A stretch of DNA of 64,000 nucleotides from NCBI RefSeq assembly GCF_005887095.1, contig NZ_PNCI01000013.1:1-64000 (forward strand), written 5' to 3'. The position numbers were made by a program, and so were the translations under genes. Below the pieces are notes generated by a model that did no database searches, was not told the DNA's origin, and was given only the letters and a program-made list of their open reading frames with translations. Origin of the DNA: Pseudoalteromonas rubra (GTDB lineage Bacteria > Pseudomonadota > Gammaproteobacteria > Enterobacterales > Alteromonadaceae). Position 1 is the stretch's first letter; every line of letters starts with the position of its first letter. Below, piece after piece: positions 18,236 to 27,489 of the stretch.

Positions 18236-20914
18236 TTACAACGAGCGTTGTACTTCAACGGTTTCGAATACCTCGATTTGGTCACCGACCTTAACGTCAT
18301 TATAGTTCTTAACGCCGATACCACATTCCATGCCGTTACGAACTTCTGCCACGTCATCTTTAAAGCGACGCAGTGATTCAAGCTCACCTTCGTAAATAAC
18401 AACATTGTCACGCAGTACACGGATAGGTGCGCTACGTTTAACCACACCTTCGGTTACCATACAACCCGCAACAGAGCCAATCTTAGGCGACTTGAACACG
18501 TCACGTACTTCAGCCAGACCAATGATCTCTTGCTTGAATTCAGGTGCCAGCATGCCCGACATTGCCTGCTTCACTTCTTCGATCAGGTCGTAGATTACGC
18601 TGTAGTAACGCAGATCCAGATTTTCAGCTTCAATCACTTTACGTGCAGAGGCATCAGCACGAACGTTAAAGCCCACGATGATAGCGTTAGACGCAGCAGC
18701 CAGCGTTGCGTCAGTTTCAGTGATACCACCTACGCCGCTACCAACGATCTTCACTTTAACTTCGTCTGTAGACAGTTTAACCAAAGAATCAGAGATGGCT
18801 TCGATTGAACCCTGTACGTCTGCTTTCAGTACTACGTTCACTTCAGACACATCGCCTTCAGTCATGTTGGTAAACATGTTTTCAAGCTTCGCTTTTTGCT
18901 GACGCGCCAGTTTCACATCACGGAATTTACCCTGACGATATAGTGCAACTTCACGTGCTTTACGCTCGTCTTTAACAACGGTTGCTTCGTCACCGGCAGC
19001 TGGTACACCCGACATACCCAGGATCTCAACCGGAATTGAAGGACCTGCAGTCGTGATGTCTTTACCGTTTTCGTCTTTCATTGCACGAACACGGCCATAT
19101 TCAAGACCACACAGTACGATATCGCCCTGGTTAAGCTCACCAGACTGAACCAGTACAGTTGCAACCGGACCACGACCTTTATCAAGACGAGATTCGATAA
19201 CCACACCTGATGCCATGCCTTTGTGTGCCGCTTTCAGCTCAAGCAGTTCAGACTGCATCAGAATCGCTTCAAGCAGGTCGTCAATGCCCAGGCCTGTTTT
19301 CGCTGAGATGTGAACGAACTGCGTATCACCGCCCCACTCTTCAGGAATAACGTCCAGCTGAGCCAGTTCGTTTTTAACGCGATCCGGGTCAATGCCTTCT
19401 TTATCCATTTTGTTTACAGCGATGATCAGAGGGACTTCTGCCGCTTTGGCGTGTTGTACCGCTTCTTTAGTCTGTGGCATTACACCATCGTCAGCTGCAA
19501 CAACCAGAACAACGATATCAGTCGCTTTGGCACCACGTGCACGCATTGAGGTAAACGCTGCGTGTCCCGGAGTATCCAAGAAAGTGATCATGCCGCCTTC
19601 TGTTTCAACATGGTATGCACCGATGTGCTGAGTAATACCACCAGCCTCGCCAGCAGCAACCTTAGCTTTACGGATGTAATCCAGTGTTGAAGTTTTACCG
19701 TGGTCAACGTGACCCATAACGGTAACAACTGGTGCACGTTGCTCTAGCGCTTCACTTTCGTTACGCTCGCTCAGTACTTTTTCTTCCAGCTCGTTCTCTT
19801 TCACCAGAACAACTTTGTGGCCCATTTCTTCAGCCACAACCTGCGCAGTTTCCTGATCGATGACCTGGTTAATGGTAACCATTTCACCCATCTTCATCAT
19901 GGTCTTAACGACTTCAACGCCTTTAACAGCCATGCGTGATGCCAGCTCAGCAACCGTAATGGTCTCGCTGATACGGACTTCCTGCTTCACTTCGCTAACT
20001 GGCTTCTTAAAGCCATGCTGTAGTGAGGTAGGTGCTTTAAGCTTGCCTTTTTTACCTTTGCCACGTACTGGCTGAGCCACTTTTTCAGCTGGCTTTTTCT
20101 TCTTCTTACGACGTGCACTCTTTTCTTCCTGTGCATCTGACTCGTCTTCGGCTTCACGCGCGTAAGTCGATGTCGTAAGGTGGTGATCTGCAGAAGCTTC
20201 GCGACGTGCACGCTCTTCTTCTTCAGCTTTCCAGCGGGCTTCATTCTCTTCTGCTAAACGCTTAGCTTCTTCTGCTTTACGCTTGGCTTCTTCTTCTGCT
20301 TTCTTTAGGGCAGCCGCTTCTGCTTCTTTGCGCAGACGCTCTGCTTCTAGTTTCTCTTTCTCTTGTTGGGCGCTATCCACTTCTTCACTCTGCTGTTCTT
20401 TCGCTTGACGTTCAGCTTGCGCTGCACGTTTTGCCTCATCTTTAGCCTTGCGCTCAGCTTCCTCTAGTGCCTTACGCTCGGCTTCCTCTTGTGCCTTACG
20501 CTCGGCTTCTTCTTTGGCTTTTTGCTCAGCTTCTTGCTGAGCTTTCAACTCTGCTTCTTTGCGCGCAGCTTCCTCTGCAGCGAGTCTTTCCTGCTCTTTC
20601 TGCTGCTCGATTGCGCTCTTTTTAACGTAAGTGCGCTTTTTACGTACCTCAACCTGAACGGATTTTGCTTTGCCATGTGAGCCGGTCACACTTAATGTGC
20701 TCTTGCTCTTGCGTTGCAAAGTCATACGCTCCGGTCCTTCCGAACCGGTACCGCCATGTTGTTTACTCAAATGGTCCAGCAATTGTGCTTTCTCGTTTTC
20801 AGTAACATGGTCGCCAGTGGCTTTGGTGATCCCTGCATCTGCCAACTGCTGGAGTAATTTATCAACAGTTGTACCAATGTTTTCGGCTAGTTTCTCTATG
20901 CTCACTTCTGCCAT
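18236..20914 (-). CDS. infB: Translation initiation factor IF-2
   Basis: A GTPase that positions initiator tRNA on the 30S subunit. The N-terminal third is a long Ala/Glu/Lys/Arg-rich helical region (about residues 110-260) after a small IF2_N domain. The G domain starts near residue 395, with [12 protein letters not shown] (G1), DTPGHAAF (G3) and NKMDKE (G4). The C-terminal domains that bind fMet-tRNA follow. Length 892 aa is close to E. coli (890). An in-frame internal start giving a shorter IF2 form is possible but was not pinpointed. It begins 29 bases after nusA. Confidence 0.97.
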   Translation of the reverse strand: MAEVSIEKLAENIGTTVDKLLQQLADAGITKATGDHVTENEKAQLLDHLSKQHGGTGSEGPERMTLQRKSKSTLSVTGSHGKAKSVQVEVRKKRTYVKKSAIEQQKEQERLAAEEAARKEAELKAQQEAEQKAKEEAERKAQEEAERKALEEAERKAKDEAKRAAQAERQAKEQQSEEVDSAQQEKEKLEAERLRKEAEAAALKKAEEEAKRKAEEAKRLAEENEARWKAEEEERARREASADHHLTTSTYAREAEDESDAQEEKSARRKKKKKPAEKVAQPVRGKGKKGKLKAPTSLQHGFKKPVSEVKQEVRISETITVAELASRMAVKGVEVVKTMMKMGEMVTINQVIDQETAQVVAEEMGHKVVLVKENELEEKVLSERNESEALEQRAPVVTVMGHVDHGKTSTLDYIRKAKVAAGEAGGITQHIGAYHVETEGGMITFLDTPGHAAFTSMRARGAKATDIVVLVVAADDGVMPQTKEAVQHAKAAEVPLIIAVNKMDKEGIDPDRVKNELAQLDVIPEEWGGDTQFVHISAKTGLGIDDLLEAILMQSELLELKAAHKGMASGVVIESRLDKGRGPVATVLVQSGELNQGDIVLCGLEYGRVRAMKDENGKDITTAGPSIPVEILGMSGVPAAGDEATVVKDERKAREVALYRQGKFRDVKLARQQKAKLENMFTNMTEGDVSEVNVVLKADVQGSIEAISDSLVKLSTDEVKVKIVGSGVGGITETDATLAAASNAIIVGFNVRADASARKVIEAENLDLRYYSVIYDLIEEVKQAMSGMLAPEFKQEIIGLAEVRDVFKSPKIGSVAGCMVTEGVVKRSAPIRVLRDNVVIYEGELESLRRFKDDVAEVRNGMECGIGVKNYNDVKVGDQIEVFETVEVQRSL

Positions 20915-20943
20915 ATTATGCGTTACCTCCCGTTAATAAACTA

Positions 20944-22443
20944 CTATTGCTCACCAAACCAACAAATATTACGTGCGGCCATGATCAAGTCACCCGCTTG
21001 TTGTTCAGATAATTCAGTGATTTCGACTAATTCGTCAATGCCCTGCTCAGCCAGATCTTCCAGCGTGATCACCCCTTTACTGGCCATAACAAACGCCAGG
21101 TGACGGTCCAGACCTTCAAGATTCAGCAGATCTTCTGCAGGTTCTGCGCCCTCCAGGCTTTCTTCGTCACGCAGCGCTTTCGTTGTCAATGCGTCTTTTG
21201 CACGCTTACGCAGCTCTTCCACTGTGTCTTCGTCCAGACCATCGATTTCCAGGAACTCTGCAACTGGTACGTAGGCCACTTCCTCAAGTGTTGAGAAGCC
21301 TTCGTTGATCAGCAAGGTTGCGAAGTCATCGTCAATGTCCAGCGCTTCGGTGAACAGGTTGATCAGTTTGTCAGACTCTTCTGAGCTCTTGCGCTCCATG
21401 TCTTCCACTGTCATCACGTTCAGTTCCCAACCCGTCAATTGACTGGCAAGACGTACGTTCTGACCGTTACGACCAATCGCCTGCGCCAGGTTGTCGGCTT
21501 CTACCGCGATTTCCATCGTACGCGTGTCTTCATCCATCACGATCGATGCCACTTCTGCCGGCGCCATAGCGTTGATAACAAACTGAGCCGGGTTGTCATC
21601 GTACAGGACGATATCAACGCGCTCGCCACCTAATTCAGTAGACACAGCCTGTACACGCGCACCGCGCATACCCACACATGCGCCGACAGGGTCGATGCGT
21701 TTGTCATTTGATTTTACCGCAATTTTTGCGCGTGATCCTGGATCACGTGCAGCACCTTTGAGCTCGATCATCTCTTCGCCGATTTCAGGTACTTCAATGC
21801 GGAATAGTTCCATCAGCATTTCAGGCTTAGAGCGTGTTACAAACAGCTGCGCGCCACGCGCTTCTGGCTTAACCGCGTAAAGCAGACCACGTACGCGGTC
21901 ACCCGGACGGAAGCTCTCACGCGGCAACATGTCTTCACGGTAAATAACCGCTTCAGCGTTATTGCCCAGATCAAGTACCACGGTGTCACGTGATGCTTTT
22001 TTCACCACACCGGTAACCAGCTCACCTTCCTGATCTTTATAAGCGTCAACAATTAGTGCTCGCTCTGCTTCACGAACCTTTTGAACGATGACCTGTTTTG
22101 CCATCTGAGTCGTGATACGGTCGAACTGGATAGATTCAATCTGTTCTTCAACAAAGTCACCAAGTTGAATGTCAGGCTCTTCAACCTGTGCCGCTTCAAA
22201 AGTGATCTCTGCGTAAGGGTTTTCCAAAGAGCCGTCTTCTTGCGGATTTACCACCATCCAACGACGGAAAGTGTCATACTCACCAGTCTTACGGTCGATA
22301 GAAACGCGCACTTCGATCTCACCATCGTGTTTCTTTTTGGTGGCCGTCGCTAGTGCGAACTCTAATGCTTCAAAAATCTTTTCTTTTGGGACTGCTTTTT
22401 CATTGGAAACAGCTTCTGCAACCAATAATATTTCTTTTGCCAT
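20944..22443 (-). CDS. nusA: Transcription termination/antitermination factor NusA
   Basis: 499 residues: an N-terminal RNAP-binding domain, an S1 domain ([16 protein letters not shown] near 133), two KH domains (about 200-345, including [15 protein letters not shown] and [16 protein letters not shown]), and two C-terminal acidic repeats (about 365-495) of the kind that bind the alpha subunit and lambda N in E. coli. It follows rimP by 42 bases. The gene is normally autoregulated through leader terminators, and two hairpins are present upstream of rimP. Confidence 0.97.
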   Translation of the reverse strand: MAKEILLVAEAVSNEKAVPKEKIFEALEFALATATKKKHDGEIEVRVSIDRKTGEYDTFRRWMVVNPQEDGSLENPYAEITFEAAQVEEPDIQLGDFVEEQIESIQFDRITTQMAKQVIVQKVREAERALIVDAYKDQEGELVTGVVKKASRDTVVLDLGNNAEAVIYREDMLPRESFRPGDRVRGLLYAVKPEARGAQLFVTRSKPEMLMELFRIEVPEIGEEMIELKGAARDPGSRAKIAVKSNDKRIDPVGACVGMRGARVQAVSTELGGERVDIVLYDDNPAQFVINAMAPAEVASIVMDEDTRTMEIAVEADNLAQAIGRNGQNVRLASQLTGWELNVMTVEDMERKSSEESDKLINLFTEALDIDDDFATLLINEGFSTLEEVAYVPVAEFLEIDGLDEDTVEELRKRAKDALTTKALRDEESLEGAEPAEDLLNLEGLDRHLAFVMASKGVITLEDLAEQGIDELVEITELSEQQAGDLIMAARNICWFGEQ

Positions 22444-22485
22444 AAGTATTGCCTCGCTTGCCCTTTTTTCCTTCGCACCTAATTT

Positions 22486-22941
22486 TTAAAATTTTGCGAT
22501 CATGTTCGCGCGCTCGATGTTGCTGAGCATAAGGTGATGCTCCTGGCCATCGACGGATAGCGTGATCATATCGCCATTAACTGCAATTAAGTCGCCTTTA
22601 AAGTTTCGGCGACCTTCCTGTGGAAGCTTTGTACGCAAGCGCACTTCTTCGCCCACTGCCTGCTCGTAATGAGCTTGTTTGAATAATGGTCTGTCTACAC
22701 CAGGTGAAGACACTTCCAGGTTGTATTCATTTGTAATGGGGTCCTCGACATCCAGAATGGCACTGACCTGACGACTCACATCTGCACAGTTATCCACATT
22801 GATACCATTTTCATGGTCAATATAGATGCGCAGTGTCGAATGACGACCAGCTTGCATCACTTCCAGACCGAGCAATTCGAAGCCACAGGCTTCAACAGCC
22901 GGCTCTAACATAGTCGTTAATTCTTGCTCGAGTTTTGTCAC
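22486..22941 (-). CDS. rimP: Ribosome maturation factor RimP
   Basis: A 151-residue 30S assembly factor with the family motif EVSSPGVDRPL near residue 78. The start is a GTG at 22941, supported by a strong GGAGG six bases upstream; no in-frame ATG lies near. It is the first protein gene of the rimP-nusA-infB-rbfA-truB operon. An intrinsic terminator ends only about 20 bases upstream of the start codon, an arrangement suggestive of attenuation. Confidence 0.95.
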   Translation of the reverse strand: MTKLEQELTTMLEPAVEACGFELLGLEVMQAGRHSTLRIYIDHENGINVDNCADVSRQVSAILDVEDPITNEYNLEVSSPGVDRPLFKQAHYEQAVGEEVRLRTKLPQEGRRNFKGDLIAVNGDMITLSVDGQEHHLMLSNIERANMIAKF

Positions 22942-22960
22942 AAATTACCTCCATACAAAC

Positions 22961-22983
22961 AAAAAAAGGGCTCAAAAGCCCTA
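22961..22983 (-). terminator. Intrinsic terminator in the rimP leader
   Basis: AGGGCT (22967-22972), CAAA, AGCCCT (22977-22982); the minus strand continues with seven Ts. It ends immediately before the rimP Shine-Dalgarno. Transcripts from metY must pass it to enter the nusA operon, so it is a likely control point. Confidence 0.78.
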
Positions 22984-23040
22984 ATGATTCAGCTGTTTGC
23001 TTCTGGGCTGGGCTCTATTGCTTAGCTCCAGATACAACAA

Positions 23041-23061
23041 CGCCCCGAACCAAGCGGGGCG
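23041..23061 (-). terminator. GC-rich hairpin downstream of the tRNA gene
   Basis: CGCCCCG, a 7-nt loop, and CGGGGCG, about 140 bases after the tRNA. The minus-strand tail is TTGTTGTATC, a weak U-tract. It may be an inefficient terminator or a processing element between metY and rimP. Confidence 0.5.
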
Positions 23062-23201
23062 TCACACCAAAAACAAACTGTGTGGCCAGTGGCCGAGCTT
23101 GGTTGCGGGCTGTATCAGCCTAAATTAAGCATATGCTTAAACGCAAAACGCGCATTACGATGAATGCGCGAACTGTAAGAAATGAATACATTTCTTAAGC
23201 T

Positions 23202-23278
<77 letters not shown>

Positions 23279-23312
23279 TCAACGTGCAGTCTAGCTGCAT
23301 CAACTGGCGTGT

Positions 23313-23341
23313 ATTATAGAGAGAGTTGTATAAATACGCAA
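23313..23341 (-). promoter_or_regulatory. Promoter of the tRNA-fMet/rimP-nusA operon
   Basis: Minus strand: -35 TTGCGT (23336-23341), a 17-bp spacer, and a perfect -10 TATAAT (23313-23318), about 35 bases upstream of the tRNA 5' end. Confidence 0.75.
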
Positions 23342-23613
23342 CCTTAGATACCGCCTTTAACTAAAATGACGCTTTAGTGCATTGCCTTCGCCACCTATCA
23401 AGACGAGACGCTTAAACCATAGTGACTACACAGCAAACAATCGAAATATTTTACCATTACACAATTAGAGATCGAGAATAACGAACAAAAACATCGAGAT
23501 TAACTTATAAAAAACCATTCGTTCACAATATTTTACCATTTAGCTTGTTCTTAAAAGTTAAACATCTATACTGGCGGCCCATCGAGTTAATATAAATTGA
23601 TGGAGAACCAGTC

Positions 23614-24393
23614 ATGAAAAAGGTATTTATAGGCGTCTCGATGACAGCGCTAACACTACTTTCCTTTAACACCCTCGCGAATAGCTGCGAAGGGTTTGGT
23701 CCGCAAACCCCGCGCGATATCGATCAGTTGCATGGGGAGAACAAACGTGTATTTTCACTCGCCCCACCTGCCAGTGAAATGAACTTATGTAATATCCACT
23801 TTCATAAAAACGCTGAACATAAGGCAAAAGACTTTTCTGTTTTTGCCGGCAACGGTAAATACGGTGGCTACCAGTGTAACGCCACCAGCAGCCTGACAGA
23901 GGCTGAATTACGCGCACCAAAAGGCAAGGTCTGTAAAAACGTAAAACCAGGTGACACCATAGAAGTACATTGGGTACACAGTTCGTGTGACGTTGCTCCT
24001 GGTAAAGGTTTAGGTTCTTGTTTAAGTAATGAATGTGCAAACCCAGATCTGCGTGTTGAAACTCAGGTTTTCCTCGTTGTGAATGATGAAGATGCATTAG
24101 ATTTTAATGACTTAAGCTACGATGGTAACATAGTCAATGGCTATCATCAGGCAAAGTACATCCCACAAACGACCGGTAAACCGGTAGAGTTCTTGGGCTC
24201 AACAACCGGGCCAAGCTACAACGACAAGCAATGTTCACCCCTTCAGGTCACCTGGAGTGTCAGACCTGCTTGTGCCAAAGTTGATATCAACAGTTTGGCC
24301 AAATGGTGTGAAGACAACGTATTTGAAGAAGATCACGCCCATGGTGTCAGGCAGTTAGTCACCGATCCCAAGTTACTTTCTCCGATTAAATAG
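23614..24393 (+). CDS. Periplasmic delta-class carbonic anhydrase
   Basis: A 259-residue protein with a clear signal peptide (MKKVFIGVSMTALTLLSFNTLA, cleavage near residue 22). The segment NLCNIHFHKNAEHKAKDF (near residue 57) and the later EVHWVHSSC are characteristic of the delta carbonic anhydrase family (CA_like, PF10563), first known from diatoms and also found in marine gammaproteobacteria. The His-x-His and the further His are candidate zinc ligands. It would hydrate CO2 in the periplasm. Cysteines (C25, C59, C82, C92 and others) suggest disulfides. Shine-Dalgarno GGAGA lies upstream of the ATG. It is a single gene, with a hairpin beyond its stop. Confidence 0.82.
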   Translation: MKKVFIGVSMTALTLLSFNTLANSCEGFGPQTPRDIDQLHGENKRVFSLAPPASEMNLCNIHFHKNAEHKAKDFSVFAGNGKYGGYQCNATSSLTEAELRAPKGKVCKNVKPGDTIEVHWVHSSCDVAPGKGLGSCLSNECANPDLRVETQVFLVVNDEDALDFNDLSYDGNIVNGYHQAKYIPQTTGKPVEFLGSTTGPSYNDKQCSPLQVTWSVRPACAKVDINSLAKWCEDNVFEEDHAHGVRQLVTDPKLLSPIK

Positions 24394-24403
24394 TGTTTTT
24401 CGG

Positions 24404-24437
24404 GCTATCAGCTTCGCCATAGTGGTGAGCTGATAGC
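24404..24437. repeat. 10-bp inverted repeat after the carbonic anhydrase gene
   Basis: GCTATCAGCT (24404-24413) pairs with AGCTGATAGC (24428-24437) around a 14-nt loop, about 10 bases past the stop codon. No direct U-tract follows; the nearest is TTTTT at about 24450. A weak terminator at best. The rest of the gap to 24669 shows no supportable gene. Confidence 0.4.
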
Positions 24438-24669
24438 GACCTGTCGAGCTTTTTAAACGCAATAATTCGGATAAAGTTTGCGCATCAGATCATATTCTAC
24501 CTATACTGAAGTTGATGGCGCATGTCGTACCGCAATTCAAGTATATTAGGCCATCATTACTTTTACCCAAGTTACTGTAGCTCTCATTACCAGCCAAAGC
24601 GGGCTGAAATAATGAGTCTGCGCAATTACTTGAGCAAATGGATTCGCTCTAATCGTATGTGGAGCGATT

Positions 24670-25146
24670 ATGAGTATTTCACCCTATCAGTACCAGCTGT
24701 TGAACCAGTCTTTCACGACGCTTAAGCCTAATTTTCACTGCTTCTGCGTAAGCTTTTATAATAAACTAAAACAGAGCCGGGTCAGCATGACATTGCCTGA
24801 ATCTGAACGGCATATTTTGTCTTTGGAATATCGGTTACACGACTTTATGCAGCAATGCCTGATCAACCTGCCCAGGCAGCATGAACTGACCCAGTTTCTT
24901 CGTCAGCAGAGTATTTTAATTGCCGCGCTGTCTCCTTCAGTCAAAGATATCAGCACCTTTTGCAACAGCTTGCTTGAAGTGCTGAAAGTTCATTTAGGTT
25001 CGCAGTTTACGCTTGCTGTGCGTAATGCCTGGAAACGTGCTTTGCATGTGTTTGCCAATATCATCAAGTCAGAGTTGTTTGGTATCTCGAATGTTGTACA
25101 GCTTGATCGCTATCGTAACCAGGCTGCCGCACGCCTGAGAACTTGA
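24670..25146 (+). CDS. Globin-like protein, probably without heme ligand
   Basis: 158 residues, soluble, mostly helical. The C-terminal half follows bacterial single-domain globins: LLEVLKVHLGSQFTLAVRNAW aligns with the G-helix of Vitreoscilla haemoglobin (ELLGAIKEVLGD...DAW), and LHVFANIIKSELF aligns with its H-helix. The start (LLNQSFTTLKPNFHCFCVSFY) resembles an A/B helix. The F-helix region expected to carry the proximal heme histidine (about residues 75-90, TQFLRQQSILIAAL) has none, so heme binding is doubtful, as in non-heme globin-fold sensors such as RsbR. Shine-Dalgarno GGAG lies 6 bases before the ATG. Unrelated neighbours give no functional hint. The family call rests on reading alone. 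Confidence 0.5.
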   Translation: MSISPYQYQLLNQSFTTLKPNFHCFCVSFYNKLKQSRVSMTLPESERHILSLEYRLHDFMQQCLINLPRQHELTQFLRQQSILIAALSPSVKDISTFCNSLLEVLKVHLGSQFTLAVRNAWKRALHVFANIIKSELFGISNVVQLDRYRNQAAARLRT

Positions 25147-25158
25147 ATTTATCAGGCC

Positions 25159-25177
25159 CGGCAGGACAAGCCTGCCG
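25159..25177. repeat. Small hairpin after the globin-like gene
   Basis: CGGCAGG, ACAAG, CCTGCCG: a 7-bp perfect stem 13 bases past the stop, with no U-tract. It could slow decay or weakly terminate. The remainder of the gap to 25367 holds no visible gene. Confidence 0.35.
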
Positions 25178-25367
25178 CTGTACTTGGTCCAACTTTGATA
25201 TTAGCCATAATCTGTCCCCAGATGATGTGGAAAGGTCTGCGTTGATACGGGTTATGGCTAAGATGTATTTGCCGACCTATCCGCTGCAACTATGCTAGCC
25301 ATCATAATGACAACAGACTGTGAAGCCAGTAAACTGACAATAAGTGGATTGATTTTGGATACTTAAT

Positions 25368-25871
25368 ATGAAGCGTTCTTTAATTTATGGCATAAGTTTG
25401 TTCGCGTTGACTGGATGTGACTTTCTGGGAGACTCTAAAGCTAAAATAGAGCAACAATATCTGGCAAATAACCAAGAACTGGAGCAAGTCATTGCGGATA
25501 TCAGAGAGCACGGCCTGGCTGCAATGAGTCAGTCGGCCGAGGCCGGCACGATGGCCAGTTGTGTAGTCAAGCAACTCAATGCCGATCCTATGGGCTCCAT
25601 GATTGAGGTAGAAGGTGCACTGCAGGACAGTGCAAACCTGGCAGATCTGATGGACACTATAACGGGCCTGGCCGATCAAGAACTGTCAATGGAAAGTTTG
25701 CCCGACTTACTGCAGGCGGGTGCCGATACAATGAGCTACCTAAAAACCTTACTGGCAAACTATGAGCTTGCAGAGCTGCAACAGCAAGCAAAAACGCTGT
25801 TGGAACAGGGGCAAAGTAAAAGTGAAGACATAGGCTCTCATCTGAGAGGCTTGGTGGAGCAGTGTCAGTAG
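25368..25871 (+). CDS. Small inner-membrane lipoprotein of unknown function
   Basis: 167 residues. The signal sequence ends in lipobox LTGC (Cys17), and Asp at +2 predicts retention in the inner membrane by the Lol avoidance rule. The mature part is acidic, Gln/Leu-rich and largely helical, with three cysteines (17, one near 65 and one near the C-terminus). No family was recognised. No convincing Shine-Dalgarno precedes the ATG, but the signal peptide makes this start very likely. Confidence 0.7.
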   Translation: MKRSLIYGISLFALTGCDFLGDSKAKIEQQYLANNQELEQVIADIREHGLAAMSQSAEAGTMASCVVKQLNADPMGSMIEVEGALQDSANLADLMDTITGLADQELSMESLPDLLQAGADTMSYLKTLLANYELAELQQQAKTLLEQGQSKSEDIGSHLRGLVEQCQ

Positions 25872-25885
25872 GTTCGACAACTTCA

Positions 25886-25910
25886 GGCTAGCTAAATTAC
25901 GCTAGCCTTT
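25886..25910 (+). terminator. Terminator-like hairpin after the lipoprotein gene
   Basis: GGCTAGC, an 8-nt loop, and GCTAGCC, followed by TTTACT, 15 bases beyond the stop. Short U-tract, moderate confidence. Confidence 0.5.
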
Positions 25911-26073
25911 ACTACGAAAGTTAGTTAGACCCCCCACATTACTACGTAGTCAGCTAGAGGGATTAAACCTATCAATTACAGGGGAAGCAGCTCTTTTTAG
26001 CACCCATACTCCATTTAGACCCGGACATTTTTTCCTCGCCTCTGGAGTGACCGGTTAACCATCCGGTTTGATA

Positions 26074-26475
26074 TTAAAACAGACGCTGCCAGCGTCGCTT
26101 TTTGTTACGTACCTTATGAACCCAGTTGACATTGATGGTCGTTACTGCGAGCACGTCACGTTTAGTTTTAGAGATCAGCTCATAACTGACGCTCTGTGCA
26201 GAGCCAAAAGCCAGCAAATACTCAAAATGGCTGACATTAGCCCAGCATTGCAGGATCTTCTTGGAGTTGCTCTCTCTTATACAGTAGTCACCCACTTGCT
26301 TAGCCGAAATTGAGAACGTCACATCAGTGTAGCAAGTTCTTCCTTCATGCAATGCAACACACTTATTCGGTGCAGCTTGTAATATCTCTTTCCTTTCATC
26401 TTTAGAAGTGGCATGTGCGCTTGTTGAAGCGCAGAGCATTCCGATAGTGATGGCTGAAGTGAGCTTAAAATACAT
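26074..26475 (-). CDS. Exported DUF3019 family protein
   Basis: 133 residues with a signal peptide (cleavage after about residue 22, AHA). The pattern of paired cysteines and aromatics (CVALHEGRTCYTDVTF, DYCIRESN, LQCW) and the C-terminus NWVHKVRNKKRRWQRLF match DUF3019, a small periplasmic family from Shewanella and Pseudoalteromonas often seen beside mipA and a two-component system. It overlaps the end of the upstream mipA-like gene by 11 bases. Function unknown. No two-component genes are present here. Confidence 0.7.
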   Translation of the reverse strand: MYFKLTSAITIGMLCASTSAHATSKDERKEILQAAPNKCVALHEGRTCYTDVTFSISAKQVGDYCIRESNSKKILQCWANVSHFEYLLAFGSAQSVSYELISKTKRDVLAVTTINVNWVHKVRNKKRRWQRLF

Positions 26476-27307
26476 ATTTCACCCCAGTAAATAGTACTCT
26501 GGCATGGTTAGATTCCAATAGTGGACTCTCTTTTGCCTCGCTGGAACCCACTAAAAAAGACATTCCCGCGCTAAACTCCCAGTTCTCAGCGACCGGATAG
26601 CTCAACTGAGCTTGGAAAAACGCAGACGCCCCGCTACCAGGCTCATAAGGCGTAAGATAGTCATTACGCTCTTCCTCAGTCACACCATAAAAGTAGTTAT
26701 TAAAATTGCTGGAGTAATAATTTGCACCAAAGTTAAGCCACAGATCCCAATTACGTAATTCGAAGTTGCGTGTTGCTTCCAGGTGAAAAACCCAGCCATT
26801 GGTATCGCCAAATACATCATAGACCAACTCGGCCACCGCCAGATAATCGCCAACAGCGCGGTAATATGCAACGCCCATTGACTGATCCGGATCTCTGTCT
26901 TTTATGCCCTCAAGCTCTTTCACCACAGGATCTTTGGTATCGAAGTAACCGGTTTCAGTAAAGGGCAGCTGATAACTTCCATAGATGATATCAAGCCCCC
27001 ACTCTTCCTCTTGAATGAGTTGATAGCCCAGGTCTGAGCCACCAAAAAAATCACCGGAGTAAGTCACCAGATAAAAGTTCTTGTATTGTAATTTGATGTC
27101 AGCTCGCAGGGTAGGTGGTGCCGGAGAGTTGTCGGCACCAATTAATTCAGGTAGTGCCATGTCTACATAAAAGGCACCAATGCTCAACTGCCACTCCAGT
27201 CCATTATCTTCGAGCCAGTCTTCTTCCTGATCACCAGCGCTGTCATTGGCATAAACCTGATGAGCCAGGCAAAGCAGCACAGCAGAAAGTAACTTTATAA
27301 TTTTCAT
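26465..27307 (-). CDS. MipA/OmpV family outer-membrane protein
   Basis: 280 residues. A signal peptide (about 1-20) is followed by amphipathic beta-strands ending in a C-terminal aromatic (GVKYVF), as for outer-membrane barrels. The segment NYFYGVTEEERNDYLTPYEP and the closing SPLL...LFTGVKYVF are characteristic of MipA/OmpV. MipA was described in E. coli as a scaffold linking MltA and PBP1B; in other bacteria the family is tied to osmolarity or antibiotic response. First gene of a pair with the DUF3019 gene. A 180-bp A/T-rich gap separates it from the divergent operon at 27490. Confidence 0.82.
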   Translation of the reverse strand: MKIIKLLSAVLLCLAHQVYANDSAGDQEEDWLEDNGLEWQLSIGAFYVDMALPELIGADNSPAPPTLRADIKLQYKNFYLVTYSGDFFGGSDLGYQLIQEEEWGLDIIYGSYQLPFTETGYFDTKDPVVKELEGIKDRDPDQSMGVAYYRAVGDYLAVAELVYDVFGDTNGWVFHLEATRNFELRNWDLWLNFGANYYSSNFNNYFYGVTEEERNDYLTPYEPGSGASAFFQAQLSYPVAENWEFSAGMSFLVGSSEAKESPLLESNHARVLFTGVKYVF

Positions 27308-27489
27308 CGTTATTATGACTTTTCATGTGCCTAAATTAAGTCCCCATCATACCTGAGGTCAACGAGGACAACAAGGTATCGAAACCAAGATTTTATTTAA
27401 CCAATATTTAATACTAATGTAACACTAGCACTTTCTAATTCCCGTGGCTCATATAGAGTCTACATTCTAACTATTGGAACAACACTACA

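Noticed and set aside
20000..20680. Long opposite-strand frames within the infB N-terminal region
   Set aside because: They mirror the repetitive Glu/Lys/Ala codons of IF-2 and have no independent coding evidence.
24522..24725. 67-codon open frame before the globin-like gene
   Set aside because: It overlaps the better-supported gene at 24670 in another frame and has no Shine-Dalgarno, domain or signal sequence.
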